A DNA stretch of 64,000 nucleotides from Pseudevernia furfuracea (GCA_022315425.1 JAIUPT010000028.1:558001-622000), one strand, 5' to 3'; counted from the first letter of the stretch, positions 49,474 through 62,344 are shown. Translations and numbers: made by a program. The notes: generated by a model not told the origin, from the sequence alone.

Positions 49474-51768
49474 TCATGGGAGCGCGTGAATCGTACTGTC
49501 TCTTGGAGTGTGATTTCCCACAACCCTTCGCTCTGGGTTTGGGTCTGCCTCCCAGCTGAAAACTCGTGGTGCACTACGAGGGATTTTTTTGATGGCACTC
49601 GATCCCTTGCTACTCTTCGAACTTCCAGTTTTCCTGTCATCACTACCCACTGGCGTGCTACGCCTGACTCTTTGGCCGCTCCGGCTCTCTCTAAAATCAT
49701 ACCATGCTTCTCGTCTTGCAATTGTAGACAGAGACGAAAACGCAGGACTCGCTTCTCTCGGCGTGATTGGGCTGACGATAAAAGTTGGCGAAACATTTTC
49801 ATTGGATCTTTTGCTTGAAGTGTTGCTTGGGCTGCTGATCTCTGTGCTAGTCTGGGTGTTTTGCCGACTCAAGCGATGCAAATCCCTGAGAAGCTTGACC
49901 GGAGCAGGAGCCGAGTCTGAGGGCCGAATCTTTGGAGCTGTCTCAGGCTCATAGTACTCTCGAGCACTCGAACAATAAGGCAGCTCGACTGGTTCATCTG
50001 GATCATGGCCGATAGCATTGATTGCGTTTCCAGTACCTTTAGAATCAGCTTCAGGATATGCCGGAGTATCCGGCTCACTTCCTTCAAGCTCGCTCTTGGA
50101 TGTCTTCGCCGGCAGCTCCATACATTCTCGGCCGGTAGGAGCCTCGAAGGCGAATCTGTCCGATCCGCCGATCTCTGTCGGTGTTTCGGCTTTGGGTAGA
50201 CGGAAGAGCCATCTGAGAAACCTGCTGTTTGATGTCTTCTTTCTGCGCTGCTCTTCCCCTTCCTTCTCTCTGACGTAGCCATGGACTGCGTTACCCCTCC
50301 GAAACCGGATATAGAGAACGATGAGAAAAACCAAAGATACGAAAGCTATAGCGCCACCAACAGCCACGCCGGCTATCCCAGCTTTGCTTAAGATCGGCTT
50401 TGGGGGTACAACTTCTGGTCCTGAGAATGTGCTATTATTGGGTCTAGTAATAGAGATCAAGTTCGTGTCTGCTAAAGCGTTTGGGGAGAAGGTCGCCTGA
50501 AAGATTGAAAAGTTGTTGCGCTCGTAATCAACTTTGAGGTAGGTTTCTTGTAAAAAAGCCCTCCCGATGGTATATTGTGTACTGTTTGCAGCTTTTCGAA
50601 GCGGAAAGTAGTTTATGGGAGGTGAAGACTGGTTCGCGTTCAACCCAGGATACGGATAGGAAAGTTGCAAATCGAAAGCCTCATAGCGTAGAGAGAGTGA
50701 CACTGAGTTCGAGGACCCCGGTAAATCCGCGACAGCGACTTGGAATGTCATATTCCAGTCAACCAACACTTCATGTTGAGAAGGATTGGAGCCAAAGGTA
50801 TACAATTGAACGGCGTCATCGTAAGTAAGACCGAATGCCTTTTCAAATTCTAAACACACTGCTTCTGGTAACCAAAGGTACGGCGTTGATGAGTCGATGG
50901 TGAATAGGTTCGCTTCATCAGTGCCAAGCAACTTCAGCGAATTGCTAGGCCATCCGGTGCTAACGTTGGACGACGGAAGCGGTTGGGCGGTCACCGTGAT
51001 GTCATTGAGCGCCACGACTGGGTTTTGATTAGGATCTAGGTCGAAAGTTATATTGTGAGGCTCAAATCGATTGGCATCGAATCCTCCTAACACCAATGAA
51101 GCAGGGACACTTTTCAGGCCTGATACGATCAGCATACCGTCGCTCTATTCTTTCCAACTGTCACAGAGCTTACGATAATAGGCGCCGGCTGTATAGCCGT
51201 AACTATGACTTGGAATCAAGCTCATAATTTCCACCATACTGTCGAGAAAAGTTGGCTTGTCCGTAGAGGTGAAATTGGTTGGTTCGACTCCAAGACCGAA
51301 GAAACCAAGCCAGTAATCCGTGGTATTGATGACGCTGACCACCTGCGATGGCACTGAGATCTCGTCGCTTAGAGATATATTATCAAACCCATATATTCCA
51401 TCTCCACTGAAGCCAAGCTGGGGATCGAGATTCAATACAAATGGTCCTTGATCGGCCCAGGTGCTGGATTTGTTAGACTGGAATACACCACCTCGTTTGG
51501 TCAGACATTCAGTAGTACCGTCGCAGCCTCCGTTTCCAACAACCCAAGTCTCTTGGCTGGCGGTACTGACGAAAAGGTCGACCCATTGTGGCGGTGTTCC
51601 TACCCTGACTGAGACGGGACTCCAATTGCCATCGTATCCAAACCAGTCGGTCCTTACTGGTATTGACACAGCAGAAGGTTGCGGTGCGGCCGCCGAGAAA
51701 GCAACTGCATTAAAACATAGGGTCATCAGTAGTAGAGGAAGCAAGATGCTGCAGACCCCCTTGTTCAT
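49474..51768 (-). CDS. Membrane-anchored pepsin-like protein with an altered first active site
   Basis: Two exons (51768-51174, 51119-49474) give 746 residues. A signal peptide (KGVCSILLPLLLMTLCFNAV) is followed by a pepsin-fold ectodomain with VRVGTPPQWVDLFVSTASQETW, several N-glycosylation sites, the second half-site LFTIDSSTPYLWLP, and AFLQETYLKVDYERNNFSIF. Where A1 peptidases carry D-T/S-G-S, this one has S-T-A-S at about residues 68-71, so the first catalytic Asp is gone and proteolysis is unlikely. A single membrane helix (AGIAGVAVGGAIAFVSLVFL) at about 445-468 leads to a 280-residue Ser/Pro/Glu-rich cytoplasmic tail. A surface binding or sensing role is inference. An ATG at 51798 would add 10 residues before the signal peptide. 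Confidence 0.88.
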
Positions 51769-53350
51769 CGCAGCAGCTCTTGGAAGCCGAGGCAGCATTC
51801 CTGGTCTTTCTCAATATGAATCTACGCCTGGGATGTTCGAAGTGAAAGGGGAAGATGGGACGATGAGCTCGACCAAGGCATCGGACATTCAACCAGGCAT
51901 GGAAATTGTTTCACACACAGCGACGAAGCAGTAAAAAGGAATCGGTACAATTGATACAGCAATCCATGCGCAAAGACGCGTAAGAAAAGGGTGGAGCAGG
52001 TGGGGAAGAAACAGACGATTGAGGGGAAAATTGATCAGATCTCGATACTGCGTATGCGGTATCTTCCACGTCGGATCTAGACATATAATTGAAGGGGGCT
52101 CGCAGCATGCACAGACGGTGGATAAGATTTGGAGCTGGGGGGTGCGTCATGCATGCTCGCAACGAGACCAAGAGGCCAGCAAAACCAGGATTTGGAAAGT
52201 CCGGCGCACAGTTGCACAGCCGATGGGACCGGTACCGACGAATAGGGGAGTATTCCGTAACACTGGACCGTCGCTTGTTCGCCTGTAGAGTAAAAGGGAG
52301 TTTGAGGATTCAAAGAAGCAGAATCGTGATTTGTCCCAATCTTTATTACTAAGCCGGTTTAGGCCTCATAGGGCTGGACGCAAACAGGATCATCACCCGC
52401 AATTTGCAGGCAATCCTCTAGTAAAGTAATCAATAAGCGCAAAAGCTCTGTTGGACCAGGAGTCTGCCAGTCTGCCTCGAAAAACATTCATCGGACCAGT
52501 CACATTGAATCATGAAAGCAGGCAGGGATATTAGTGAGAGCTTTCAGCCTCAAAGACGTGGCAAGAAACTGACCTCGAGGTTGTATTCGAGGACGAGCGG
52601 AAAGCATCCATGGCCTTTACTTGAACCTCGGAATCTTATCTAGACTCGTGCTTACCTCTTCGTTGAAAGCTAAGGTAGGTATTGGCGTCGAAGAATGGCA
52701 TCAAAGCATTTCTGCCTTCCTATTGGACAAGTTCTTTGGTGTTTGAGGCTGAAGGCCCGCTTCAGCCTCCACACCCCTCCCAACAATCAGCTCTATCGAC
52801 ATCGCTTCGGCGTTGTAACCTCATTCGCGCTCTTCCAAACTGAAACCTACCTGCATAATTCTCCTAGCCCTTCCTTCTTGGGGAGAATTCACTCATCTGC
52901 ATCGTGGTTTTGGAATGGAGAAGCGTATAGGACGAGGCTCAGAGCACGGAGCTGGATAGCAATGCCGAGTGTATCAATACAGGAGCTGAGTCCTCACCGA
53001 CGAAAAGGGCCGAAATGCTGGGAATAAAGATGATATTGACCTTGACATATTATCGCCCAGACAGCATCGGGAGATAATATACATCTGCGAGTATGGCGCC
53101 GGGCGGGGAAGCCAGATCCTTTAATTCTCCTCATGGTCCGAGAACCTCTTCTACGCGCATCTGTCAAAGCTTCCGTATCACTTTCCACAGAGTCTGTGGT
53201 TCAGTCCAACTCAACCCATTCTCCAATCTTAAAACCGTCTGTCGTTACCATAGACATGCCATCTTATCGAATTCCTCCGGCTTTTAATCTTCTTTGATCG
53301 CTTGCTTTTTGGGATGACTTTTACGCGTCCGCTCAGAGCTCCTTTTGCGT
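51769..53350. other. 1.6 kb region between two divergent surface-protein genes
   Basis: No recognised gene. The two flanking genes are divergent, so both promoters lie here. A frame at 52695-53027 has no supporting features. Confidence 0.45.
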
Positions 53351-56300
53351 ATGATGGCCTTGCGCCAGCTGCTCGGCGTCACTTGCCTTGCCCATCATCT
53401 CCTAGCATTTTCTGTTGGCGTATACGGAGTTACAGACCATTCCCGAGGTGAGACTGCTTTGACTATGCATTCCTGGAGATACTGAGCATCTTAGAACTCC
53501 ACATAAATCCCCACTATCCGTCTTGGAACTCCACAGATCAATTAGTTCCAGCGGTCAGCGCCGCTGTAACGTCGTGGAGGCCCAGCACCTTCTCTTCCGA
53601 AGGAGATTTGGCTCCTCAGGTGACCCCATCAAGTGATCAGTCACTTGAAAAAGCCGGTGCTTTCGTACCAGAGCGTCCTAGGCCTCTCCGGATTTTTCGT
53701 CCTCTCCACATATCTGTCCCTGTGAACCAGGCAACCCTTTCTACGAATGCGTTGCTTTCGAGCTCGAGGGCTACTTCTACACCAACCGGGGCAGGTTCCT
53801 TGTTTGCTACGGACAACTTCTTTTATGGCGGGAGCTCGTCCGCACCGCGAAGTAAATCAGCGTCATTGTCGGCCTGTACTGACGGTTTACGAGTCGTACG
53901 GCCGTCTGATGCCACATCAGGTCGTGATCTGGCGAGTGGGCGCAACAAATCTTCAACTCCGGCATGGTCTCCATCCAGTCCCGTCGCAAGTCTTGTACTC
54001 GCAAGCTCTGCCATTCGAACAACGAGTTTAAGCTCTGCAATTGATGGTAGCAAGAATGAATCGGCAAGCTTCAAATATATCGCTGCTGCATCAGGAACTG
54101 GAGAAAGTCCAAGGCTCGTAGAATTTCTTGGTTCAATCAAGAACAGAACCGAAAACAGGTCCAGATTACATCCTTGGCTTGGGCCAAGACCGCTGGACTT
54201 TCGCCCAGTCTATTTGCCTCTTTCGAGGTCAGGAACTGGGTCGTACGCCACCCCTGGAGCGCTCATTCAGAAGCCTCCTCTGGCAACGGCTAAAAGAAGC
54301 GATAGGATTTCGTCAACCAAAGATCTTCTCGCGCCCTCGAGGACAGGGGCAACCTCGGCGCTGAGAAGTGATCTCGAGCCTATGAATAAGAATAGGACCG
54401 AAAGCAGGAAATCAGAAAGACTGAAAGCACATAGACCTTCAGTCGGACTCTCACCGTTTGGTTTCAATGCTTTGACAATCAATCGAACAGGCTATCATCT
54501 GGGTGCAACTCCTGGAGCCCAGTATCCCACCAACTGTTCAGGACATGTCACGAGTACTGCACACGTCGTGTATGAGATGGTCACTTCCACAGTCTTGGTC
54601 AATGAGACCATAATGCTGGGTCCAAACGCTACGACACCGCTTCCTGTATTTATCACTCCGCCTCCAGCTTGCCAGACTATCACCGCGCCATGCGAAGGGG
54701 CACATTGCCCTTCAAGAACTGCTCCGCCCCTTATTAGGCATTCTAATGCTATTCCCAAAATTCCACTAGCTCCTCTCTCGCCATTATATACACCACTCAC
54801 ATCCATAAGTACGCTTCTTGTTACCAAAAAAACCCCTGCCATTGTGCAGCAACTGTCTGCAGTTGGAAATTTATTTGGGCCCTCCACCCCAACTCCCCAA
54901 ACTGTAGCTGCTCAGCCAAATCTGGATGGCCAGCAAGCTGCCGGGCAGGGTTCTGGATCCTCCAACCCTGATATGTCTACACAATCAGACGATTCTAGCC
55001 CGTCAGAGTCTGACAGCGACGGCCAGTCCCCCGAAAAAGCGACGCCCCAGCAAAATCCGACGAATGACAATTCCCCGTCGGCATCATCCAATAGCCAGAA
55101 CTCGGACTCGCAAAAGCCGGGCGCAGGATCCAGTGGGGCCCAGTCTACTGGAAGTGATGATCAAACAGCCTCGAATGGAGATCAGCTGAATGGAGCTGCT
55201 TCGAACAAGGGAGGTACCCCTAGCAATGGAGATGTTTCGGGCAACGGAGACGCTTCGGGCAACGGGGATGCCTCGAGCAATGGAGGTACCTCCAACAGTG
55301 GGAGCAATAGTAGTGGAGGAGGTGCTTCCAGCCATGGAAAGGTCACGAATAATGGAGGCGCTTCGAACCATGAAGGTGCAACGAGCAATGGGGGTACCTC
55401 AGCCAGTGGAAGTACGAACGCTGGAGGAGGTACATCAAACAATGAGGGTACATCGAGCAACGACAGTGGAAACCCGAACGCTGAAGGAGATAAATCGAGC
55501 AATGGGGGTACATCGAGCAATGGGGGTACATCAGACAGTGGAAGTACGAACGCTGGAGGAGGTACATCAAACAATGAGGGTTCATCGAGCAACGACAGTG
55601 GAAACACGAACGCTGAAGGAGATAAATCGAGCAATGGGGGTACATCGAGCAATGGGGGTACATCGAGCAACGACAGTGGAAACACGAACGCTGAAGGAGA
55701 TAAATCGAGCAATGGGGGTACATCGAGCAATGGGGGTACATCGAGCAATGGGGGTACATCGAGCAATGGGGGTACATCGAGCAATGGGGGTACCTCAGAC
55801 AGTGGAAATACCATCGCCGGAGGAGGTACTTCGAGCAATGGAGGTGTGTTCTCACACAATGGAGCTTCTTCGAGCAGTGAAGGAAGTGCCTCGAACGCTG
55901 GAGGTGCATCGAACAATGGAGCCGGCTCGACTAATGGAGATGGTCCCGAGCCCGAAGCTGGAAGAAGCGCTGACTTACATGGAACCCAGTACGTTCCAAG
56001 CATCGTTATGGCTGGCGATTTGCCGGTCTCCATCGCTAGCAACGCGGTAATTGTCGGCTCTCACACGGTCAACGCCGGAGCCCCGCCGACTACCGTTGTT
56101 GCCAACGGTCAAACGATAGCTATCAACCCGTCTCAAATTATGGCACAGGGAAAGACATTTTCTATACAAGCGGTAGTCACTCCTCCACCTGCGACTTCTG
56201 CGACTGTAGGCAATGTGCCTGTTGTGCTGCGACCTGAAGATGTTGCAATTGGCTCTAAAACATTTGAACACGGGTCATCGCCGACATCGGTCGTTTATAA

Positions 56301-57918
56301 TGGTCAGACTTACAGCTGGGATGCTAGTCACTTGGTTGGGGCGGGCGCAACGATCGCCTTTCCGTCGGTGGACTCTGCTCCCCGCGTGACTGCTGGCGGT
56401 CAAGTATTCTCTGTGTTCCCTTCACAGCTCAAAGCATCGGGAAGAAACATACCTCTACCTAATACTGCAAAAGCTTCTCCTTTCGTGTATAAAGGCCAGA
56501 CTTTTTCCGTCAATCCATCACAAATTATCGCTCCCGACACAAGTATCACATTACCTCCGCGTAATAAGGTAACACCGTTCGTTTACATTGATCACAGTCT
56601 TTCCGTGGATGCGTCCCAATTCATGGCTCGATCGACGACTATTCCCTTATCTTCAGGGTCTGGAATTGTCACCTACAATGGGCAGGTCCTTACTATCAGG
56701 CCGTCCGAGATCATTGGCCCTAGTACAACTGTTGCACTTTCGGCGCTAGATGACAGTGCTGCATCTCTCACGGCTGTCATTACTGGAGGTCTCACATTTT
56801 CAATAGGACCTTCGGCTGCGGTAGTTGCATCTTCAACCTACACCTTCGTTCCTGGGAAGGCTCCCGCAACAATTATGACTCATGGCGAGGCAGTCCTCGT
56901 GGGATCAAATGGCGTACAATTTGGAAATGTTCATGTTCCAATACCTACTATTACTCCTGGCTTTTCAGCCATTACCCAAGGAGATCTGACTTTTTCAGTC
57001 GCTCCCTCAGAGGTGGTCGTTGGTAGTCATACTGATAGTATCTACTCTGACATGATTCCGATCACTACGATTGTCAATGGTCACACAATCAGCATCGGCC
57101 CTAAGGGTGTGGGCCTTACCGGTACCACCATCCCTCTCCCAACGCCCAAGCCAAGCTTTTCAATGGCCACCGAGGGCGATCTTACATTCTCGGTTGCTCC
57201 CTCAGAGGTAGTGGTCAAAGGCAAAACATACTCTATTGCATCAAATAAGGCACCCATTACGACAGCCATCGATGGCCAGAAAATGACCATTGGGCCTAAA
57301 GGCATCCATCTCGAAGGCACTACCGTCGACTTGCCGGTCATCCAAACACCCATAAGTGTGACAGCCGACGGCCTCACCTTTTCAGTCGGAGCCACAGACG
57401 CAGTCATAAGTGGCACTACCTATGCTATTGGACGCGGAGCACCACTCCAAACGGTCGTGGTGGGTTCTCGAACCATAGGGATAGGGAGTGCTGGGATCAT
57501 GCTTCCCTCTACCACCATAGCCCCTGAGCAGACACCCACAGTTGTCACAGCTGATGGCTTGACTTTCTCAGTAGACTCTACCGAGGCAGTGATCAATGGT
57601 GAAACATACGCCATTGGAAGCGGTGCTGTGGCTAAGACAATAGCAGAAGGGTCAAAAACGATGATACTAGGAACGGACGGAGTTGCATTGCCATCGACGA
57701 CGATCAGACCTTGGTTGAGTGCGACGCAAACGGGCTTCTCCTCTATTCTCGAGACATCTGGTGCCTCGTCTGCTGCCACTGCAACTGGGCCTTTGACACC
57801 CATCGTCACAGGTAAAGAAGGCGACAAGAAGCATGCAGCAGGAATCTCGAGGAGAGTTCCCAGCAGCAGCACACTTCTGGGTCTCGTACTTGGAAGTCTG
57901 ATGCTAGGCCTGAGTTGA
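53351..57918 (+). CDS. Very large secreted, repeat-rich, GPI-type surface protein (adhesin-like)
   Basis: Two exons (53351-53447, 53495-57918) give 1,506 residues. Exon 1 encodes a signal peptide, MMALRQLLGVTCLAHHLLAF. A Ser/Pro/Thr/Arg region follows, then a Cys-containing segment (HVVYEMVTSTVLVNETIMLG), a Ser/Asn/Gly/Thr tandem array at about 600-845, and about 14 copies of a 35-45-residue module with the pattern GxxFSVxPSxVVVxGxTY. The C-terminus, RRVPSSSTLLGLVLGSLMLG plus LS, is a GPI-attachment type signal. A wall or surface role as spacer plus beta-rich stalk is inferred. The broken gene at 45-47 kb shares the repeat pattern. Confidence 0.85.
55200..55930 (+). repeat. Minisatellite array encoding SSNGGT-type repeats
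   Basis: Units of 18 bases (TCGAGCAATGGGGGTACA, encoding SSNGGT) occur in exact tandem, five in a row around 55709-55795. Longer higher-order units alternate SSNGGT with DSGSTNAGGGTSNNEG and NDSGNTNAEGDK, and these larger blocks are repeated nearly exactly between about 55480 and 55700. The array keeps frame throughout. Long frames on other strands across it are artefacts of the periodicity. Confidence 0.9.
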
Positions 57919-58102
57919 GTTAAAACTTTATATCATAAAAGACAAGGCTGGCTACCCTGACCTCATAGAAAGTTGTACATAGATAGCGAGGTAAAAAACA
58001 ATAACACTTAATATGGAATAGAAAGTCCCAATACTTGCATGTTGCGTTACATGGAAGACCGTATGAGAGTACTACGGTGTGGCATATCATACGAGTGAGC
58101 TA

Positions 58103-58724
58103 CGGTGTTCCAATGTGACCAAACGTTTTTTACTTTTTTTTTTTTTTTTTTTTTTGCGCTACCAAATCTACCCTACCAAATGATTACCATACATTCGAAT
58201 GACCTAATATTATATAATATCAAGATAGCCAGTTTTATAATAGCATAGCTGCATATAGGATTACTAGTAGTAGTCCATATAATAATTTTTTATTGAAGAC
58301 CCAGTTACGTGATAGCTGAGAGATTGAATAAGTCGTACGAAGATCTTGAAGGCGAGGGGTTGTCGGATAACGCCCTCATCTCGAGTTACCCCGATAATGC
58401 GATTAAAAAATGCTTCGGGGTTCAGTGATAGGGTCGCCTTCCGAAAATAGGGTTAGGGCTCATACTAGCGCTATTTGGGATTCTCGATGTCCTCAGTGCC
58501 CGTTCATACTAAATATGAATTGCTTGTCGTAAGTCTTATATTTGAGCTTTTAGGAATAGAAGAAGGGATATATATATCGACTGCGCACTATATGAACCCT
58601 ATTCATTTATCATGTGAGACTATTTGGTTTGTGGTTGTTGAGTATAATGGGCTTAGGAAGATTTGGATTTTGGATTTGATGAGGAAAAAAAAGTAAAAAA
58701 ACGTTTGGTCACATTGGAACACCG
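58103..58724. mobile_element. MITE-like element with 40-base terminal inverted repeats and TA duplication
   Basis: The left end (from 58103, CGGTGTTCCAATGTGACC then AAACG, T6, AC, T-run) is matched in reverse complement by the right end finishing at 58724. The only difference over about 40 bases is one T (six against seven). Each side is flanked by TA (58101-58102 and 58725-58726), the target site of Tc1/mariner-type elements. The 622-base interior is AT-rich, contains no recognisable transposase and includes a poly-T run adjoining the left repeat. A short frame at 58475-58696 has no family motif. Confidence 0.85.
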
Positions 58725-58892
58725 TATGAGCCTTCTTGGCACTCTCGTGAGTGTCAGCATCAAATTTGCGTCACAATTTCCATTTTGTTTCCACCCAACA
58801 ACACGTTTGACCCTTCGATCAAAACTCTCGACTCGACTGACCAAGATCTGGCTCAGTCCTTCTGATCACCCTCTTACGCCGTCAAACTTTAT

Positions 58893-61800
58893 ATGCAACC
58901 AGAGCCCAACGAAACTTCCCAGAAAATTTCGTTGCCGCAAAGCTCCCAAGAGAACACCCGAGACAGCCAACATGGATTCCATGATTCAGATGAACACCTT
59001 TCCCGCCAGCTTCATGCTGGAGAAGGGAGAGCCAAACCGCGGCATTCCGCCAGCAGTACGAGCTCATCAGCATCTTCTGCTGGAAGCTCTGACGATGCAC
59101 GGGAAAGACCATTGCGGCGATTGAGCCCCCCTTCGAGGCAGAAGAGCAGGTCCCCCGTCGACCGCATCATCGAACATGAGAAGGATTTGACATATTTATC
59201 GAAGAAGAGGGTTGGAGGGCGTACTTTCACTGTCATTCAGAGTGGCAAGAATCTTGGCTCTGCTCAAGTTGCGATTGGTGATTTTCCCAATGGTCCGCAC
59301 TCCACATCTGCTTCATTGCGACAATGGCTGATATTGTTACAGAGGTCTTGACTCACATACTCTCTCATCTCCCTCCGTCATCACTGTCAGATGTCTCCCT
59401 TGTATCACGACGGTTCCATCAATTGGTGACCACACCCCACGCTTGGAGGATAGCTTTCTCTCGCTTCTTCCCTGGAGCGGAGGCATTGAGCACATTGGAC
59501 ACCAATTCGGAGCTTTCGGAAGATAGTGAGATACGTTCGGAAAGACGGTTCTTTACCCGTTTGACAGCTCTTGCATCATGGCGCAGCGAATACATCTTGC
59601 GCACCCGGCTACTTCGATCGATAGGTCGAGGCAAACCTGCGGAATCCTCAGCGCCAGCTGGCTCTGGATCCTCGCGACCTAGTACAGGCAGCAACGGCAG
59701 CGCTCACGTCACCTACAATTCTGATCTGGTCACGCTTGTTGACCACCTCCATGCTACGTTTGGGGCTGGATTCAATAACAGACTCCCTCGCTTCATACAC
59801 GGAGCCACCGACGTCGGCATGGCTTCTTCTAGCGACCCCAGAAACAGCAAGGTAGATGCGTGGGGCTTCTCGGATTCTCTTATTATTCAGCAATTTGAGG
59901 ATGTCCATCCTGGCCAAGCTCCCTATGGTCTTGGCGCTGGCGAAGTGATCGGCGTGCCAAATACCATGGATATAAGTCATCCGTTCGGAATGATCTATGC
60001 AGAGGGATTGCCTGGTGGTAGGGTCTACTACAGGTCTATCGAAGAAAAGCGAGGCCGTGAATTGGCTTCCCCATTGGACAATTCGATGCCAGAACTCGGC
60101 ATCCCGGCCACTTTGCCAACTGAGTCTATGTGCTCAGTCTGGATTGCCAAAGCATCCAATGTACCAGATCTGTCCGAAGGGATTTTAGGCACGTTAGTAG
60201 GTTCTTCAAGCGGACTGGTCTCTGCGTATTCCTTGGGAACAAACCCTCTGCGTGAAAGACGACTTGAACGTGGCGAATTGACCGCTCGTTGGGTGCTAAG
60301 CCCAGGAGTACCCATCATTGCTATCGCAGTCGATGAGAACTTTTCTCCAGAGCGTCAATCGCTCAATCGCATTTGGGCTGTCGCACTCAATGCACTTGGG
60401 GAGGTTTTCTTCCTTAGCGACTTTCCCGTTCGTCCTGCCTTGGGTCGCGCACTGAAACTTGATAAAGCACGTCTTGAACGATTGGCATGGCAGACCGGAC
60501 GCACGGTCCACTGGACGCTGGTGGAGGCGACTAGGCGCGTTGCTAGGCCCGATCCTTTCGATAGATCTGAAGTCGATGGGAGCTATTCGCCGAGGACCTC
60601 TTGGGATGGAACATGTCTTAGCAAAGAACAAATTGCCGCTGAAACTAAGGAGATCAATGTCTTTCTCCAAAAGAAACCAAAGCACTTCCGCAAAGTCTGC
60701 GATGGCTGGGACATGCGCAGGCGTCTGGAGGTTGATTTCGCCGCAAGTGATGAGAACGGAGCCGGTGAGGGCGTTCTTGTGATAGGCTGCGGATTTGACG
60801 AGGGACAGCAAGCCATGATCAAGCGATATACACGTTGCAAAGTACTAGAATCTTCAGACGAACATCTGGCTGGTCAAGGCCCTCCCAAGCCTCTTGCGCA
60901 TGAAGATGCCAGCCACTGTTCAATATTTGGCGACAATTATCCTCTGATCAATGAGCACCCTACTTGGTCCTTTAAAGACAGAGCTATCTCGCGGCCCAGT
61001 TCTGCAAGTCCATCAAACTCCGGACTGAGGGCACATTTGATTGAAGAATGGCGCACATCAGTGTGTCTACTCGGGGGCCTAAAGTCACCCCAAATAACCA
61101 CGACAGCAATTGACGTGTCTAACTTCGCCTTGCTGATGACTACCGAGGATCCGCTACTCGGCGCGAGTGAATTTTCAGCCGCTTCATCTGCACCGTCGTC
61201 TCCTAAGGGAAAGATGTCATCGCATTCATTGACCGATGTTCCAGGCCAACGTGCGCGACTTCTTGCCATAGGTACGAAGACTGGCACCATCATGCTATGG
61301 AACGTACGAGCTCCTGTCGCTAGCAATATTATCTTGGAGAACAATATCAAGCCCATACGGATCATTTACACGGACTCTCCGCAGATCTCCTGCCTGGCTC
61401 TAACTTCCCTCTACCTCGTGCATGGCGGGAACGACGGTCTGGTACAGGCGTGGGATCCCCTCGCTTCAAACACGGACCCCATTCGTACGCTCAACTCTCG
61501 ATTCTCTTCCCGGGCGCGACGTCGCCTCATCCAAGCTGAAGCATCTCCCGCCGGCGTCGGAATCAACCTCTTTGCAGCAGGGGCTATCTGTTTGGATCCC
61601 GACCCAACTGTCCTCCGCGGCATGGTCTCACTCGGCTCGCACCTACGCTACTGGAGCTACAGCTCTCAAGCAGTGGACCAGTACAAAGGTAACAAACGCC
61701 GCCTCCGCCGTTCAGAACGTGGCAGCAATCAAGGCGGTGACCGATTTTCTGGCACCGGCAGAGGAGCACTCAAAGACTACATAGCCAATGAAAAGCTAGA

Positions 61801-62344
61801 GCTTGAGCGCGAGAAGCGAAATAAGCACGAAGAAGAAAAAAGGCTTGCTGGCAGATTCGGGGTAGATCTTTTGGGACCTGGCGCTAGTGAAGATGAGATC
61901 CTGGCCTACGCTACTATGTTGAGTGAAGAGGCCGCGCGAAGTGATGAGTTGAGGAGGAAGAGCGCGAGTGACGGCGAGAGCAGTGAGACGATCACCGAAG
62001 AGGCTGTGGCCTCGCCGGTTTCATCAGCTACACAGGACGAGACCGACGACGATATGGCCGAAGCTATCCGCCTGAGTTTGCAGGAGAACAGCAACGCGTC
62101 ACCTTATGCAATTGGCAATGCGGGTGCCAGCGAGATTGCAGTCAAGTATGCCAAGGTTAAGAGGAATAAAGTATCACCTTCGGGCTCGCCTCCGAGATCT
62201 AGTGCCCTTAGTGTGTCGCCTAAAGAATCCAAAATTCCAGCCGCTGAGCTGGACGACCTCGAGTTCGCTTTGCAATTGAGTCAGGCCGAAGAGGAGAGCC
62301 GCACACAGAATGGGAAGGGAAAAGGGAAAGGAAGAGCTTTCTGA
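58893..62344 (+). CDS. F-box protein with WD-repeat-like region and ubiquitin-interaction motifs
   Basis: Two exons (58893-59292, 59343-62344) give 1,133 residues. The first 125 residues are Ser/Pro/Arg-rich. The intron splits the F-box, DFPNEVLTHILSHLPPSSLS, followed by VSLVSRRFHQLVTTPHAWRI. WD-type signatures later include LLAIGTKTGTIMLWNVRAP and LVHGGNDGLVQAWDPLASN. Near the C-terminus are two UIM-like helices, DDDMAEAIRLSLQENSN and DDLEFALQLSQAEEES, then a Lys/Gly tail. This should be an SCF-type substrate receptor that can also bind ubiquitin. The start ATG lies 168 bases from the MITE-like element. Confidence 0.9.

Noticed and set aside
55182..56042. Long open frames on both strands over the adhesin repeat array
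   Set aside because: They arise because an 18-base unit lacks stops in several frames; only the SSNGGT frame continues into the signal peptide and the GPI tail.
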